Origin: Mucilaginibacter empetricola
GTDB taxonomy: Bacteria > Bacteroidota > Bacteroidia > Sphingobacteriales > Sphingobacteriaceae
DNA length: 64,000 nucleotides
Assembly: GCF_024808665.1 (NCBI RefSeq)
Contig: NZ_JANUBZ010000003.1
Coordinates: 372,001 to 436,000, forward strand
Direction: 5' to 3'
Shown: positions 34,077-42,754 of the stretch, piece by piece
How the letters are laid out: every line of letters starts with the position of its first letter
Position numbering within the stretch: position 1 is the stretch's first letter
Notes under the pieces: generated by a model
Seen by the model: only the letters and a program-made list of their open reading frames with translations
Databases searched by the model: none
Told to the model about the DNA's origin: nothing
Made by a program: the position numbers and the translations under genes

Positions 34077-36443
34077 ATGATAAAAAATTATCTTAAAATA
34101 GCATGGCGTAATCTCAGAAAGAATCGCCTTTATAGTATTATCAATATTGGCGGCCTCGGTATTGGCATGGCAATAAGTTTCATGCTGCTTCTTTATGTTT
34201 ATAATGAGTTTAGTTTCGATAAATTTAACACCAATAATGATCGGCTTTATCGTGTTTTAAGAAATCAGCCGAGTAATGGTGATATTATAACCAATTCGGC
34301 AACACCGGTTCCGCTTGCGCCTGCTTTGATTAAAGACTTTCCGGAAATTGACAATGTTGCGAGGGCCAACTGGGCAGATGAAAACTTAATAAATTACAAT
34401 AATAAGGCTTTAAAGATAAGGACGATGGCGGCAGACCCATCGTTGTTAAACATGTTTAGCTTTAATTTCGTGTACGGCAGCAAGCAAAATGCGCTGTCAG
34501 ACATTTCATCAATTGTGTTAACTCAATCTGGTGCAAAGGCCATTTTCGGCGATGTAAACCCTGTTGGACAAATTGTTAAGTTCAATAATCAATACCCGCT
34601 AAAAGTAAGCGCAGTAATAAGTGATAACCCTTCTAATTCCTCATTTGATTTTAAAGCGCTGATATCCTGGCAAACACTATCTGCCGAAGAAAAATGGATC
34701 AAAGATTCTGGTTGGGGGAATTATAGCTTCTTTACCTATGTAATGTTAAAACCAGGAGCATCACTTGATGCACTTAAGCCAAAACTGGCAAGCGTTGTTG
34801 CAAAATACGATCCCCATAATAAAGAGAATAAGTTATTTCTTTATCCATACGCTAAATTTCATTTGTACAGTGATTTTAAAAATGGAGTTAATACAGGCGG
34901 TAGTATAGAATATGTGCGTTTATTTTTAATGTTAGCGATAGGCATTCTTTTGATTGCCTGCATTAATTTTATGAACCTTTCTACGGCCCGTTCTGAACGG
35001 CGTTCGCGCGAAGTAGGGGTTCGAAAAGCAATTGGTGCACGTCGGTTTTCGTTGATATTGCAATTCATGGGCGAATCACTGCTGATGGCTTTTACTGCAT
35101 TTTTATTTTCGCTAATACTTATGGTGATATTGATTCCTGTTTTTAGCAATATCATCAATATAAAACTTAGCATTCCATACCAAAACGTTTTTGCATGGCT
35201 ATCGGCCTTAGGTGTAACATTGCTTACAGGCTTGCTGGCAGGTAGCTATCCGGCTCTTTTTCTGTCGTCTTTTAGTCCGGTTAAGGTGCTTAAAGGGCAA
35301 ATAGTGAACGCTAAATCAAGCGTGGCGCCACGTAAGATACTGGTGATTTTACAGTTTAGCTTTGCCATTTGTTTAATTATCTCGAGCACCTTTATTTATA
35401 AACAGATCAACTATATCAAAAACAAGCCGGTTGGTTATAATCGTAACGGCCTTGTTGAAATGCCGGTTGAAGGCAGTATGGTAAAAAGATTTGAAAATTT
35501 CAGACAGGATGCTATTAATGCAGGTGCTATTACTGAAGGGGCAATGACTTCGGGCAGTATTACTAATAACGGAAGCAGTTCGTGGGGTATTACCTGGCAG
35601 GGCCAACTCCCTGGCGAAGATAAATTACCTATAGACCAGATTGCCGTTACCTATCATTTTATTAATACATATGGATTGAAACTCGCTGAAGGCCGCGATT
35701 TTTCTGTTGAATACCCATCCGACTCTGCGGCAATTATACTCAACCAGGCAGCGGTAAAATTAATGCGTTTTAAGGAACCTTTAGGGCAAATTGTAAAGTT
35801 CCAGGATAAAAATTGCAAAGTGGTTGGCGTTGTTGAAAATTTTGTTTGGGGTTCGCCGTATGAACCTGTTAAACCTGCCATTATAGGGTTTATTAAGGAC
35901 TGGACAGGCAGTATTGCCCTTAGACTAAATCCATCTAAGCCAATAACCGGCAGTTTGGCTACTTTGCAAACCATCTATAAAAAATATAACCCCGATTATC
36001 CTTTTGAATATAAGTTTACTGACGAGTCATTCGCCAGGAAGTTTAACCAGGAAAAATTGTTGGGCACAATGGCAGCTGGTTTTACGGGCTTAGCAGTAGT
36101 AATATCGTGCCTGGGTCTGTTTGCTTTGGCTTCATTCTCTGCCGAACAACGCAAAAAGGAGATCGGAATTCGCAAAGTGTTGGGAGCTTCGGCGGGTAGT
36201 TTGTGGTTTAATTTATCGCAGGAATTTATAAGGTTGGTGATGGTATCGTTTCTTATCGGCTCGGCCGTCAGCTTATATTATATGCATCAATGGTTGGCTC
36301 ATTTTACCTATCACACTGATCTCAGCCCGTGGGTATTTTTAGTTACCATGATCATCAGCTTAACTATTTGCCTTATTACTGTTAGCTGGCAGGCTGTTAA
36401 AGCGGCTCTCAGTAACCCGGTGCACAGCTTGAAAAGCGAATAA
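34077..36443 (+). CDS. MacB/FtsX-type ABC permease 5
   Basis: A 788-residue permease. Coupling motifs are SERRSREVGVRKAIGARRFSL (about 306, slightly atypical) and EQRKKEIGIRKVLGASAGS (about 690). It groups with permease 10 by length and by text such as YPFEYKFTDESF near the end of the second periplasmic domain. The 98-bp upstream gap contains TTTGGTAC at 34051, reminiscent of the -24 element of the four regulated promoters but without the 42-bp element, so I do not call a promoter. It ends NPVHSLKSE. Confidence 0.92.
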   Translation: MIKNYLKIAWRNLRKNRLYSIINIGGLGIGMAISFMLLLYVYNEFSFDKFNTNNDRLYRVLRNQPSNGDIITNSATPVPLAPALIKDFPEIDNVARANWADENLINYNNKALKIRTMAADPSLLNMFSFNFVYGSKQNALSDISSIVLTQSGAKAIFGDVNPVGQIVKFNNQYPLKVSAVISDNPSNSSFDFKALISWQTLSAEEKWIKDSGWGNYSFFTYVMLKPGASLDALKPKLASVVAKYDPHNKENKLFLYPYAKFHLYSDFKNGVNTGGSIEYVRLFLMLAIGILLIACINFMNLSTARSERRSREVGVRKAIGARRFSLILQFMGESLLMAFTAFLFSLILMVILIPVFSNIINIKLSIPYQNVFAWLSALGVTLLTGLLAGSYPALFLSSFSPVKVLKGQIVNAKSSVAPRKILVILQFSFAICLIISSTFIYKQINYIKNKPVGYNRNGLVEMPVEGSMVKRFENFRQDAINAGAITEGAMTSGSITNNGSSSWGITWQGQLPGEDKLPIDQIAVTYHFINTYGLKLAEGRDFSVEYPSDSAAIILNQAAVKLMRFKEPLGQIVKFQDKNCKVVGVVENFVWGSPYEPVKPAIIGFIKDWTGSIALRLNPSKPITGSLATLQTIYKKYNPDYPFEYKFTDESFARKFNQEKLLGTMAAGFTGLAVVISCLGLFALASFSAEQRKKEIGIRKVLGASAGSLWFNLSQEFIRLVMVSFLIGSAVSLYYMHQWLAHFTYHTDLSPWVFLVTMIISLTICLITVSWQAVKAALSNPVHSLKSE

Positions 36444-36528
36444 AATATCCAATTTTTAAAGAATTAGTCCACCAGGCAGTCAAAATGAGGCTGGTGAGCT
36501 GAGTAATAATTAAATGAACTAATACATC

Positions 36529-38916
36529 ATGATAAAAAGCTATTTTAAAATTGCGTGGCGTAATCTGCAAAAAAATAGACTGTACTCTTTCGTTAATATT
36601 ATTGGTTTAACAACGGGGATTATAAGCTGTTTATTAATAGGTGTTTATTTACGACACGAGTTAAGCTATGACAGCTTTAATAAAAATGCTGATAGAATAG
36701 CTCGCGTTACCATGGAATTTAATCATGGTGGTGGCACTCAGAAAATGGCTTGCACTGGTACAAAAGTAGGCCCGCAATTCAGCAGGATGTTTCCTGAAAT
36801 TGTTGATTACGTGCGACTTTATAAAAGTTCGCAAATAGTTAAACGCAATAACCTGGTATTTGAAGAAAATAATTTGCTGTATGCCGAGCCGTCGTTGTTT
36901 CAAATATTTTCTTTTAAGCTTATTAGTGGCGGTGTTGCCGATGCTCTAAGCTCGCCGGATAAGATGGTAATATCCCAAACAACCGCAAAAAAATATTTCG
37001 GCGATGAAGACCCTATTGGCAAAGTTTTAAAAGCAGGAGATAGGAACTACACGGTTTCTGCTGTTGCAGCTGATGCACCTTCAAATTCGCAGTTTAAATT
37101 TGATTTTTTAGTGCCATTTAACAACCTTAACCAGGCAAAAAAGGAGCAATATTATGGGGCCAATTATATAACTTATTTACTACTTAAAAATAAAGGTCAG
37201 TTACAACCGCTGCAACACAAAATACGTGATTATATGAAGGTGGTTGATAAAGATGAGCTTAAATTGCCGGATGGGCAGTTTGTGAATTTTTACCTGGAGC
37301 CATTAACCAAAGTTCATTTATACTCTAACCTGCCCGGGGATATGGAGCCTGCCGGCAGCATTGTTTATGTATACGTTTTGATTGTAGTAGCCGTGCTGAT
37401 TTTAATTATCGCCTGCGTTAACTACGTTAATCTTTCTATCGCTCAATCTGCCGGGCGAGGTGCCGAAATCAGCATCCGCAAAGTTATGGGGGCAGGGCGG
37501 TTGCAGTTATTTACCCAGTTTATTGGCGAGGCTTTGCTGGTTACCTTTATGGGCATTGTACTGGCTATTGGCATATGCTTTTTTGTATTACCCTACTTTA
37601 ATCAAATATCAGGGGTGCAATTTACTTATGCTGCATTTTTTGATCCCGCAATAATGATTGGGGTATTAATATTGACTCTAGTTATCGGATTGGCTGCCGG
37701 CGCTTATCCTGCGCTATTGTTATCTAATATCAAACTATCAAAAATATTAAAAGCTGGTTTTTCTTTTACTTCTGGTGCTGGTACGCGTAAATCGTTAATT
37801 ATTTTTCAGTTTGTAATCTCCATATTTCTGATTATTACCACGGTGGTAATATTGCAGCAACTATCATACATCCGCAATAAAGATATTGGCTACAATAAAA
37901 GTAACATGGTGGTTTTACCTGTTGGCTACAACATGAGCATAACACGTATAAACGAACTTAAAAAGGAACTTCGTAATACCCCAGGAGTTGAAAGCGTTGC
38001 CGCTGCAAATAATGAACCTGTAAACGTAATGTGGGGCGATGCCATAAAAACGGATGAAGGCAAAAGCCTTACTGTAAATGCCCTACCCATGGACGAAGAC
38101 TTTATAAAAACACTGCAATTAAAAATAATTGCCGGAAATGATTTTGATCATACCGACGTTTTGCAGATGGATACCACTAATAATTATAAAAACTTTCATT
38201 ATTCATTTATGCTGAATGAATCGGCAGTGAGGGCGTTGGGATGGACGCCTGAACAGGCTATCGGAAAGAAAATTTCGAAAGACTTGCCCGGAACAGTAAA
38301 AGCTGTAATAAAGGATTTTAATTTCAAATCGTTTCATACTGCCATAAGCCCACTGCTTATATTTTTAGATTACAATCAAACTTCAGACCTGTTTGTGAGA
38401 GTAAGAGGCAATAATACTTCAAACACAATTGGTTCAATTGGAAATATCTGGAAACAAACGGTGCCTGAACGACCATTTGAATATAAATTTTTAGATGATG
38501 ATTATGATGCCTTATATCGAACTGAACAACGTGCAGCAGAAGTTTTTACAACTTTTTCAGGCTTAGCAATATTGCTTGCATGTTTGGGTTTATTTGCTAT
38601 TACTGCTTTCTCGGTAGTACAGCGAACCAAAGAAATTGGTATAAGAAAAGTACTGGGGGCAAATATATCGTCTATTGTTTTGCTCATATCAAGGGACTTT
38701 TTGTTGATGGTATTTATTGCCATAGTAATTGCTTCGCCCATAGCGTGGTTTGCATCAAACAAATGGCTTCAGGATTTTGTCTATCGTATTCATATCAATT
38801 GGTGGGTGTTTATTGGTGCCGGGGCTGCCTCTTTAATAATTGCAGCAATAACAATAAGTGTTCAGGCAATTAAGGCAGCCTTGGCTAACCCGGTAAAGAG
38901 TTTAAAAAGTGAATAA
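36529..38916 (+). CDS. MacB/FtsX-type ABC permease 6
   Basis: A 795-residue permease and the most divergent in its first module: the coupling motif reads GRGAEISIRKVMGAGRLQL (about 309), lacking the usual R-x-KE, while the second, QRTKEIGIRKVLGAN (about 697), is standard. The second helix is YVNLSIAQSA instead of FMNLSTARS. It is the last permease before the DUF4097-like gene, 107 bp downstream. It ends NPVKSLKSE. Confidence 0.92.
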   Translation: MIKSYFKIAWRNLQKNRLYSFVNIIGLTTGIISCLLIGVYLRHELSYDSFNKNADRIARVTMEFNHGGGTQKMACTGTKVGPQFSRMFPEIVDYVRLYKSSQIVKRNNLVFEENNLLYAEPSLFQIFSFKLISGGVADALSSPDKMVISQTTAKKYFGDEDPIGKVLKAGDRNYTVSAVAADAPSNSQFKFDFLVPFNNLNQAKKEQYYGANYITYLLLKNKGQLQPLQHKIRDYMKVVDKDELKLPDGQFVNFYLEPLTKVHLYSNLPGDMEPAGSIVYVYVLIVVAVLILIIACVNYVNLSIAQSAGRGAEISIRKVMGAGRLQLFTQFIGEALLVTFMGIVLAIGICFFVLPYFNQISGVQFTYAAFFDPAIMIGVLILTLVIGLAAGAYPALLLSNIKLSKILKAGFSFTSGAGTRKSLIIFQFVISIFLIITTVVILQQLSYIRNKDIGYNKSNMVVLPVGYNMSITRINELKKELRNTPGVESVAAANNEPVNVMWGDAIKTDEGKSLTVNALPMDEDFIKTLQLKIIAGNDFDHTDVLQMDTTNNYKNFHYSFMLNESAVRALGWTPEQAIGKKISKDLPGTVKAVIKDFNFKSFHTAISPLLIFLDYNQTSDLFVRVRGNNTSNTIGSIGNIWKQTVPERPFEYKFLDDDYDALYRTEQRAAEVFTTFSGLAILLACLGLFAITAFSVVQRTKEIGIRKVLGANISSIVLLISRDFLLMVFIAIVIASPIAWFASNKWLQDFVYRIHINWWVFIGAGAASLIIAAITISVQAIKAALANPVKSLKSE

Positions 38917-39023
38917 CAAAGCTTACAGGTAGATTTTTGTTATTAGCAATATTTTTTTTGACAGATGCAACGTAGCGGACAAAGGGGGTGTCTATTACTG
39001 TATAAACTAATAAAAATAAAGAG

Positions 39024-40064
39024 ATGAAAAAGTATTTACTGCTGTTATTTATCGCCTGCCAAAGCACAGTTCTGTTGGCGCAGGATTGGAATAAAACCCC
39101 TTATCAAACAAAGTCGTTGGCTAACGATGCCATTAAAGATGTGTATGTAGAAACATCAGGCGGTAGTATTGCCGTTAGTGGCGCTGCGGGCGAAGCGCCT
39201 CGTGTTGATATTTATGTTCATGGAAACAATAACCAGGAGCTTTCAAAAGAAGAAATACAAAAAAGATTGGATGAAGACTACAAGCTGGAAGTTACCGTAA
39301 CCAATCACGAATTACATGTTTTAGCAAAAAGAAAGCATGATGGTGGCCTTAACTGGGACTGGAGAAAACAATTAAGTATTTCTTTTAAAATATTTGTTCC
39401 CAAAAACGTAGATACCCGCCTTGGTACCAGTGGTGGTAGCATTCACCTTGATAATTTATCAGGTAATGAAAACTTTAGCACCAGTGGCGGTAGCTTACAT
39501 GTAGATGCCTTAACAGGGGTAATTAAAGGTGAAACATCAGGCGGAAGTATTGAAGTTTCCAACTCAGGCAATGATATTAATTTAGAAACCAGCGGCGGCA
39601 GCATTAACGCCAGCAATTGCCACGGAACCATAAAGCTGGAAACATCAGGTGGCTCATTGCATTTAGATGATTTAAAAGGAACCATCCGTGCAGAAACGAG
39701 TGGCGGCAGCATACAGGCAAACAGTATTGAAGGTGAATTAATCACCGGAACATCAGGTGGCAGTGTTAATTTAACCAAATTATCTTGCAGCCTTGAAGCT
39801 TCAACCAGCGGCGGTAGCATGCATGTTGATATGGATCAGGTTGGCAAATATGTAAAACTGGATGTTAGCGGCGGTCATGTCGACCTAAAATTACCGGCTA
39901 ATGTTGGGATGAACCTTAATCTGTCAGCAGATAAAATAAATTCTGTATCCGTTAAAAACTTCAGCGGCGAATGGGAAAAAACTCATATTAAAGGAAGCAT
40001 AAACGGAGGTGGCATACCCGTGAGTGTTGACGCCAGCGGCAGCCTGAATCTGAGCTTTAATTAA
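39024..40064 (+). CDS. Exported beta-solenoid protein, DUF4097-like
   Basis: A 346-residue secreted protein with signal peptide 1-19 (cleaved at LLAQ-D). The TSGGS(I/L)-x-(V/L/A) motif occurs first at residue 43 and then as an array of seven exact 18-residue units from residue 135, followed by a 20-residue unit and a final VSGGHVDL. This spacing is what a two-strand-per-turn beta-solenoid would give. A domain of about 80 residues with EEIQKRLDEDYKLEVTV separates the first motif from the array. No catalytic motif is visible. Embedded among the permeases and ended by its own terminator, it may be a periplasmic scaffold or a cell-envelope stress factor; both are inference. Confidence 0.85.
   Translation: MKKYLLLLFIACQSTVLLAQDWNKTPYQTKSLANDAIKDVYVETSGGSIAVSGAAGEAPRVDIYVHGNNNQELSKEEIQKRLDEDYKLEVTVTNHELHVLAKRKHDGGLNWDWRKQLSISFKIFVPKNVDTRLGTSGGSIHLDNLSGNENFSTSGGSLHVDALTGVIKGETSGGSIEVSNSGNDINLETSGGSINASNCHGTIKLETSGGSLHLDDLKGTIRAETSGGSIQANSIEGELITGTSGGSVNLTKLSCSLEASTSGGSMHVDMDQVGKYVKLDVSGGHVDLKLPANVGMNLNLSADKINSVSVKNFSGEWEKTHIKGSINGGGIPVSVDASGSLNLSFN
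39426..39803 (+). repeat. Seven in-frame 54-bp repeats (18-residue TSGGS units)
   Basis: Seven consecutive coding units of exactly 54 bp begin with codons for TSGGS. DNA identity between units is only partial and synonymous codons vary (acatcaggcgga, accagcggcggc, acgagtggcggc), so the array is old and held by protein structure rather than freshly expanded. Confidence 0.9.
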
Positions 40065-40086
40065 TTAAATAGCATTTAACGCTTAT

Positions 40087-40133
40087 AAGCGGTTTGTGAG
40101 GTCTTTTATTATCGACTTTGCAAACCGCTTTTT
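40087..40133 (+). terminator. Intrinsic terminator after the DUF4097-like gene
   Basis: AAGCGGTTTG pairs with CAAACCGCTT and is followed by a T run. It closes the first block of the export cluster, immediately upstream of site B. Confidence 0.85.
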
Positions 40134-40180
40134 CATTTGTGGCTTTTTATATTCTTCATCATTTACGCTTCATAAATAAA

Positions 40181-40285
40181 CTGTATCATAATCGTACACA
40201 AGGTGTTACGTCTTCGTACAGTTTTATTTTAATGGTAGATTTAAGGTGCTGATTTTTAGTGTATTAGCCGTTTGGTATGGGTTTT
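40181..40285 (+). promoter_or_regulatory. Site B: 42-bp putative enhancer plus sigma-54-like promoter for permease 7
   Basis: Bases 40181-40222 start CTGTATCATAATCGTAC and carry GTGTTACG in the centre and TTCGTACAG at the right, aligning gap-free with sites A and D. After 50 bp follows TTTGGTATG (TGG at 40273) with TTTTAAA at the -12 position; the permease start codon is 41 bp past the TGG. The fixed spacing supports a genuine promoter unit. Confidence 0.78.
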
Positions 40286-40313
40286 AAATATACTTTGTAA
40301 AAAATATAGGTTT

Positions 40314-42737
40314 ATGATAAAAAACTTTATAATAACTGCGTGGCGAAACCTGCAAAGAAATAAGATTTTTTCTTTTATAAATGTTTTTGGCCTGGCAGTT
40401 GGTCTCACTTGCTGCATGCTGATCAGTGCCTATTTGTATCATGAACTTACATACGATACTTACGCCCAAAATTCAAAACAAATTTACAGAGTTGAGCTGC
40501 ACTCAAACGGAAACAACACCGCGGCTGATTTTCCGAGCGTTGATGTAGCTGTAGGGCAGGGGATAAAAAATACATTTCCATCGGTTTTAGCTACCACCCG
40601 GTTAACAGGTCGCGGCTCGGTATTCGTAAAGTACAATGAAAAGTTATTTAAAGAAGAAAAGATAGCCTTAATTGACTCAAATTTCCTGCAATTTTTTTCT
40701 ATTCCGCTGTTAGAAGGCGACCAAAGAACAGCCCTTACCGAACCCAAAAGTATTGTTATAACTAAAGACTTTGAAAAGAAATATTTTGGCGATGCTGCAT
40801 CGTTGGGCAAAATGATAACGGTGGGAGGTGATTTGATTAAAGTTACCGGCGTAATTGATAAAATGCCCGATAATTCACATTTCCATGCCGACGCATTTAT
40901 GAGCCTGACAACTTTTGTTACCGCATCAACCAAACAAACCTGGAGTAACGTGGGCTATTTTACTTATTTGCTGCTGGATAAAAATGCCGATTCGAAAAAG
41001 TTAGAAACGGGCTTCCCTCAGCTGGTGGCAAAACACGTGGTTCCCGAAATTCAGCATGATATGGGTGTAAGTCTTGCCGAGGCGCAAAAATCGGTGAATA
41101 GTTTCATCTTCTTTTTACAACCCCTTACCGATATTCATTTACATGCCGCAACCAAATATGAATTTGAATCGAATGGCGACATTCACTACATCTACATTTT
41201 TGGAGCACTAGCTATATTTATCTTGCTGCTTGCCTGTATTAACTTTACTAACCTTTCAACCGCAAGCTCTTCTAAACGCGCAAAGGAAATAGGTATCCGT
41301 AAAGTTCTCGGATCTGAAAAGAACCGCTTGGTTTCACAGTTCCTGGTAGAATCCGTATTGCTTACTTCGTTAGCGATGCTTTTTGCTCTTGGGCTTGTTT
41401 ACCTCTTGCTGACTTATTTTAATAATGTAGCGGGTATTCAAATTCACATGAACTTCTTTTTAAGCTTTGGTGCCATACTTTTAGAAGTTGCCCTAATATT
41501 AATAGTGGGCGTTCTTGCCGGAATTTATCCTGCATTTTTCTTATCCTCTTTTCAAATTATCGCGGTGTTAAAAGGGAATAATACGCTAAATGTCGGCGGC
41601 AAGGCGGGGTTGCGGAGTAGTTTAATCGTTTTTCAGTTTGCTATTTCCACTGCGTTAATTATATGCACGTTTATTGTTTATCAGCAGTTGCATTTTATGC
41701 AAAACAAAAAACTGGGTTATGATAAGAGCCAGGTGCTGGTAATAAATGATGCCAGTACATTGGGTAACAATACAGAGGCATTTAAGCAGCAACTTTTAAA
41801 TGATAACAGGGTTGTAAATGCCACAACATCGGGGAATGTTCCGGGCGATAACCATGCCGGCGGCACCGAAATTTATGTAAAAGATTTGGCCGATAAAGGT
41901 ACACGCACAGAAATACAAACCCATATTTATTGGATTCAAAGTTCCTATATCCCTACTTTAGGGATGCAGCTTGCAAAAGGACGTAACTTTTATCCTTCTG
42001 GCCCTGCCGATTCAGCTTCGGTGATTATTAACGAGGCCGCCGTACGTGACCTGGGTTTTGGAAACATCGACCCTATAGGCAAAACAATAATACGTTCGGG
42101 CCAGCATCACTTTAACATTGTTGGCGTGGTTAAAGATTTCCATTATACATCGGCAAAACAAAAAATTGCCCCGTTAATGATGCTCGCATCAAACAGTAAC
42201 AATGGCTCCATCATCATAAAAATAAAAACTAACAATGTGCATCAATTGATCAGTGATATTAAAAATCAATGGAACGCTTATAATGCAAGTGCACCTTTCA
42301 ACTATTATTTTTTGGATGAGCAATTTGCGTCATTGTATAGCCAGGAAGAGCGTACCGGGCAAATATTTACCTCGTTTTCTTTGGTGGCTGTAGTTATTGC
42401 TTGTTTGGGTCTGTTTGGCCTCGCAGCCTTTATGATCCGTCAACGAGTTAAAGAAATTGGTGTAAGAAAGGTATTGGGCGCTTCTACCGTAAACATTACC
42501 GCGTTGTTATCAAAAGAGTTTTTGAAGCTTATTGTTATTGCATCATTCATCTCATTCCCTGTAACCTGGTATGCAATGAATCGGTGGCTGCAAGATTTTG
42601 CGTACCGCACCGCCATTCACTGGTGGGTGTTTTTGCTGGCTGCGGGCATTGCCCTGTTTGTGGCAACTATCACTATAAGTTTTCAATCAATAAAAGCAGC
42701 GCTGGCAAATCCGGTAAAAAGTTTGCGAAGTGAATAA
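40314..42737 (+). CDS. MacB/FtsX-type ABC permease 7
   Basis: The start is the ATG at 40314 (MIKNFIITAWRNLQRN), which matches the paralogues; an in-frame TTG at 40272 lies inside the promoter. The 807-residue product has coupling motifs KRAKEIGIRKVLGSEKNRL (about 320) and RQRVKEIGVRKVLGAS (about 708). It groups with permease 8 (KEIGIRK in the first module, QRVKEIG in the second). As first gene after site B it should be directly regulated. It ends NPVKSLRSE. Confidence 0.93.
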   Translation: MIKNFIITAWRNLQRNKIFSFINVFGLAVGLTCCMLISAYLYHELTYDTYAQNSKQIYRVELHSNGNNTAADFPSVDVAVGQGIKNTFPSVLATTRLTGRGSVFVKYNEKLFKEEKIALIDSNFLQFFSIPLLEGDQRTALTEPKSIVITKDFEKKYFGDAASLGKMITVGGDLIKVTGVIDKMPDNSHFHADAFMSLTTFVTASTKQTWSNVGYFTYLLLDKNADSKKLETGFPQLVAKHVVPEIQHDMGVSLAEAQKSVNSFIFFLQPLTDIHLHAATKYEFESNGDIHYIYIFGALAIFILLLACINFTNLSTASSSKRAKEIGIRKVLGSEKNRLVSQFLVESVLLTSLAMLFALGLVYLLLTYFNNVAGIQIHMNFFLSFGAILLEVALILIVGVLAGIYPAFFLSSFQIIAVLKGNNTLNVGGKAGLRSSLIVFQFAISTALIICTFIVYQQLHFMQNKKLGYDKSQVLVINDASTLGNNTEAFKQQLLNDNRVVNATTSGNVPGDNHAGGTEIYVKDLADKGTRTEIQTHIYWIQSSYIPTLGMQLAKGRNFYPSGPADSASVIINEAAVRDLGFGNIDPIGKTIIRSGQHHFNIVGVVKDFHYTSAKQKIAPLMMLASNSNNGSIIIKIKTNNVHQLISDIKNQWNAYNASAPFNYYFLDEQFASLYSQEERTGQIFTSFSLVAVVIACLGLFGLAAFMIRQRVKEIGVRKVLGASTVNITALLSKEFLKLIVIASFISFPVTWYAMNRWLQDFAYRTAIHWWVFLLAAGIALFVATITISFQSIKAALANPVKSLRSE

Positions 42738-42754
42738 TATAAAATGATAAAGTC

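Noticed and set aside
39426..39803. 54-bp periodic repeats considered as a CRISPR or minisatellite
   Set aside because: The period is in frame, units differ at synonymous sites and there are no unique spacers; it is a protein repeat.
39443..39820. 125-residue minus-strand frame rich in LPPLV repeats
   Set aside because: It is the antisense shadow of the repeated TSGGS codons and has no independent support.
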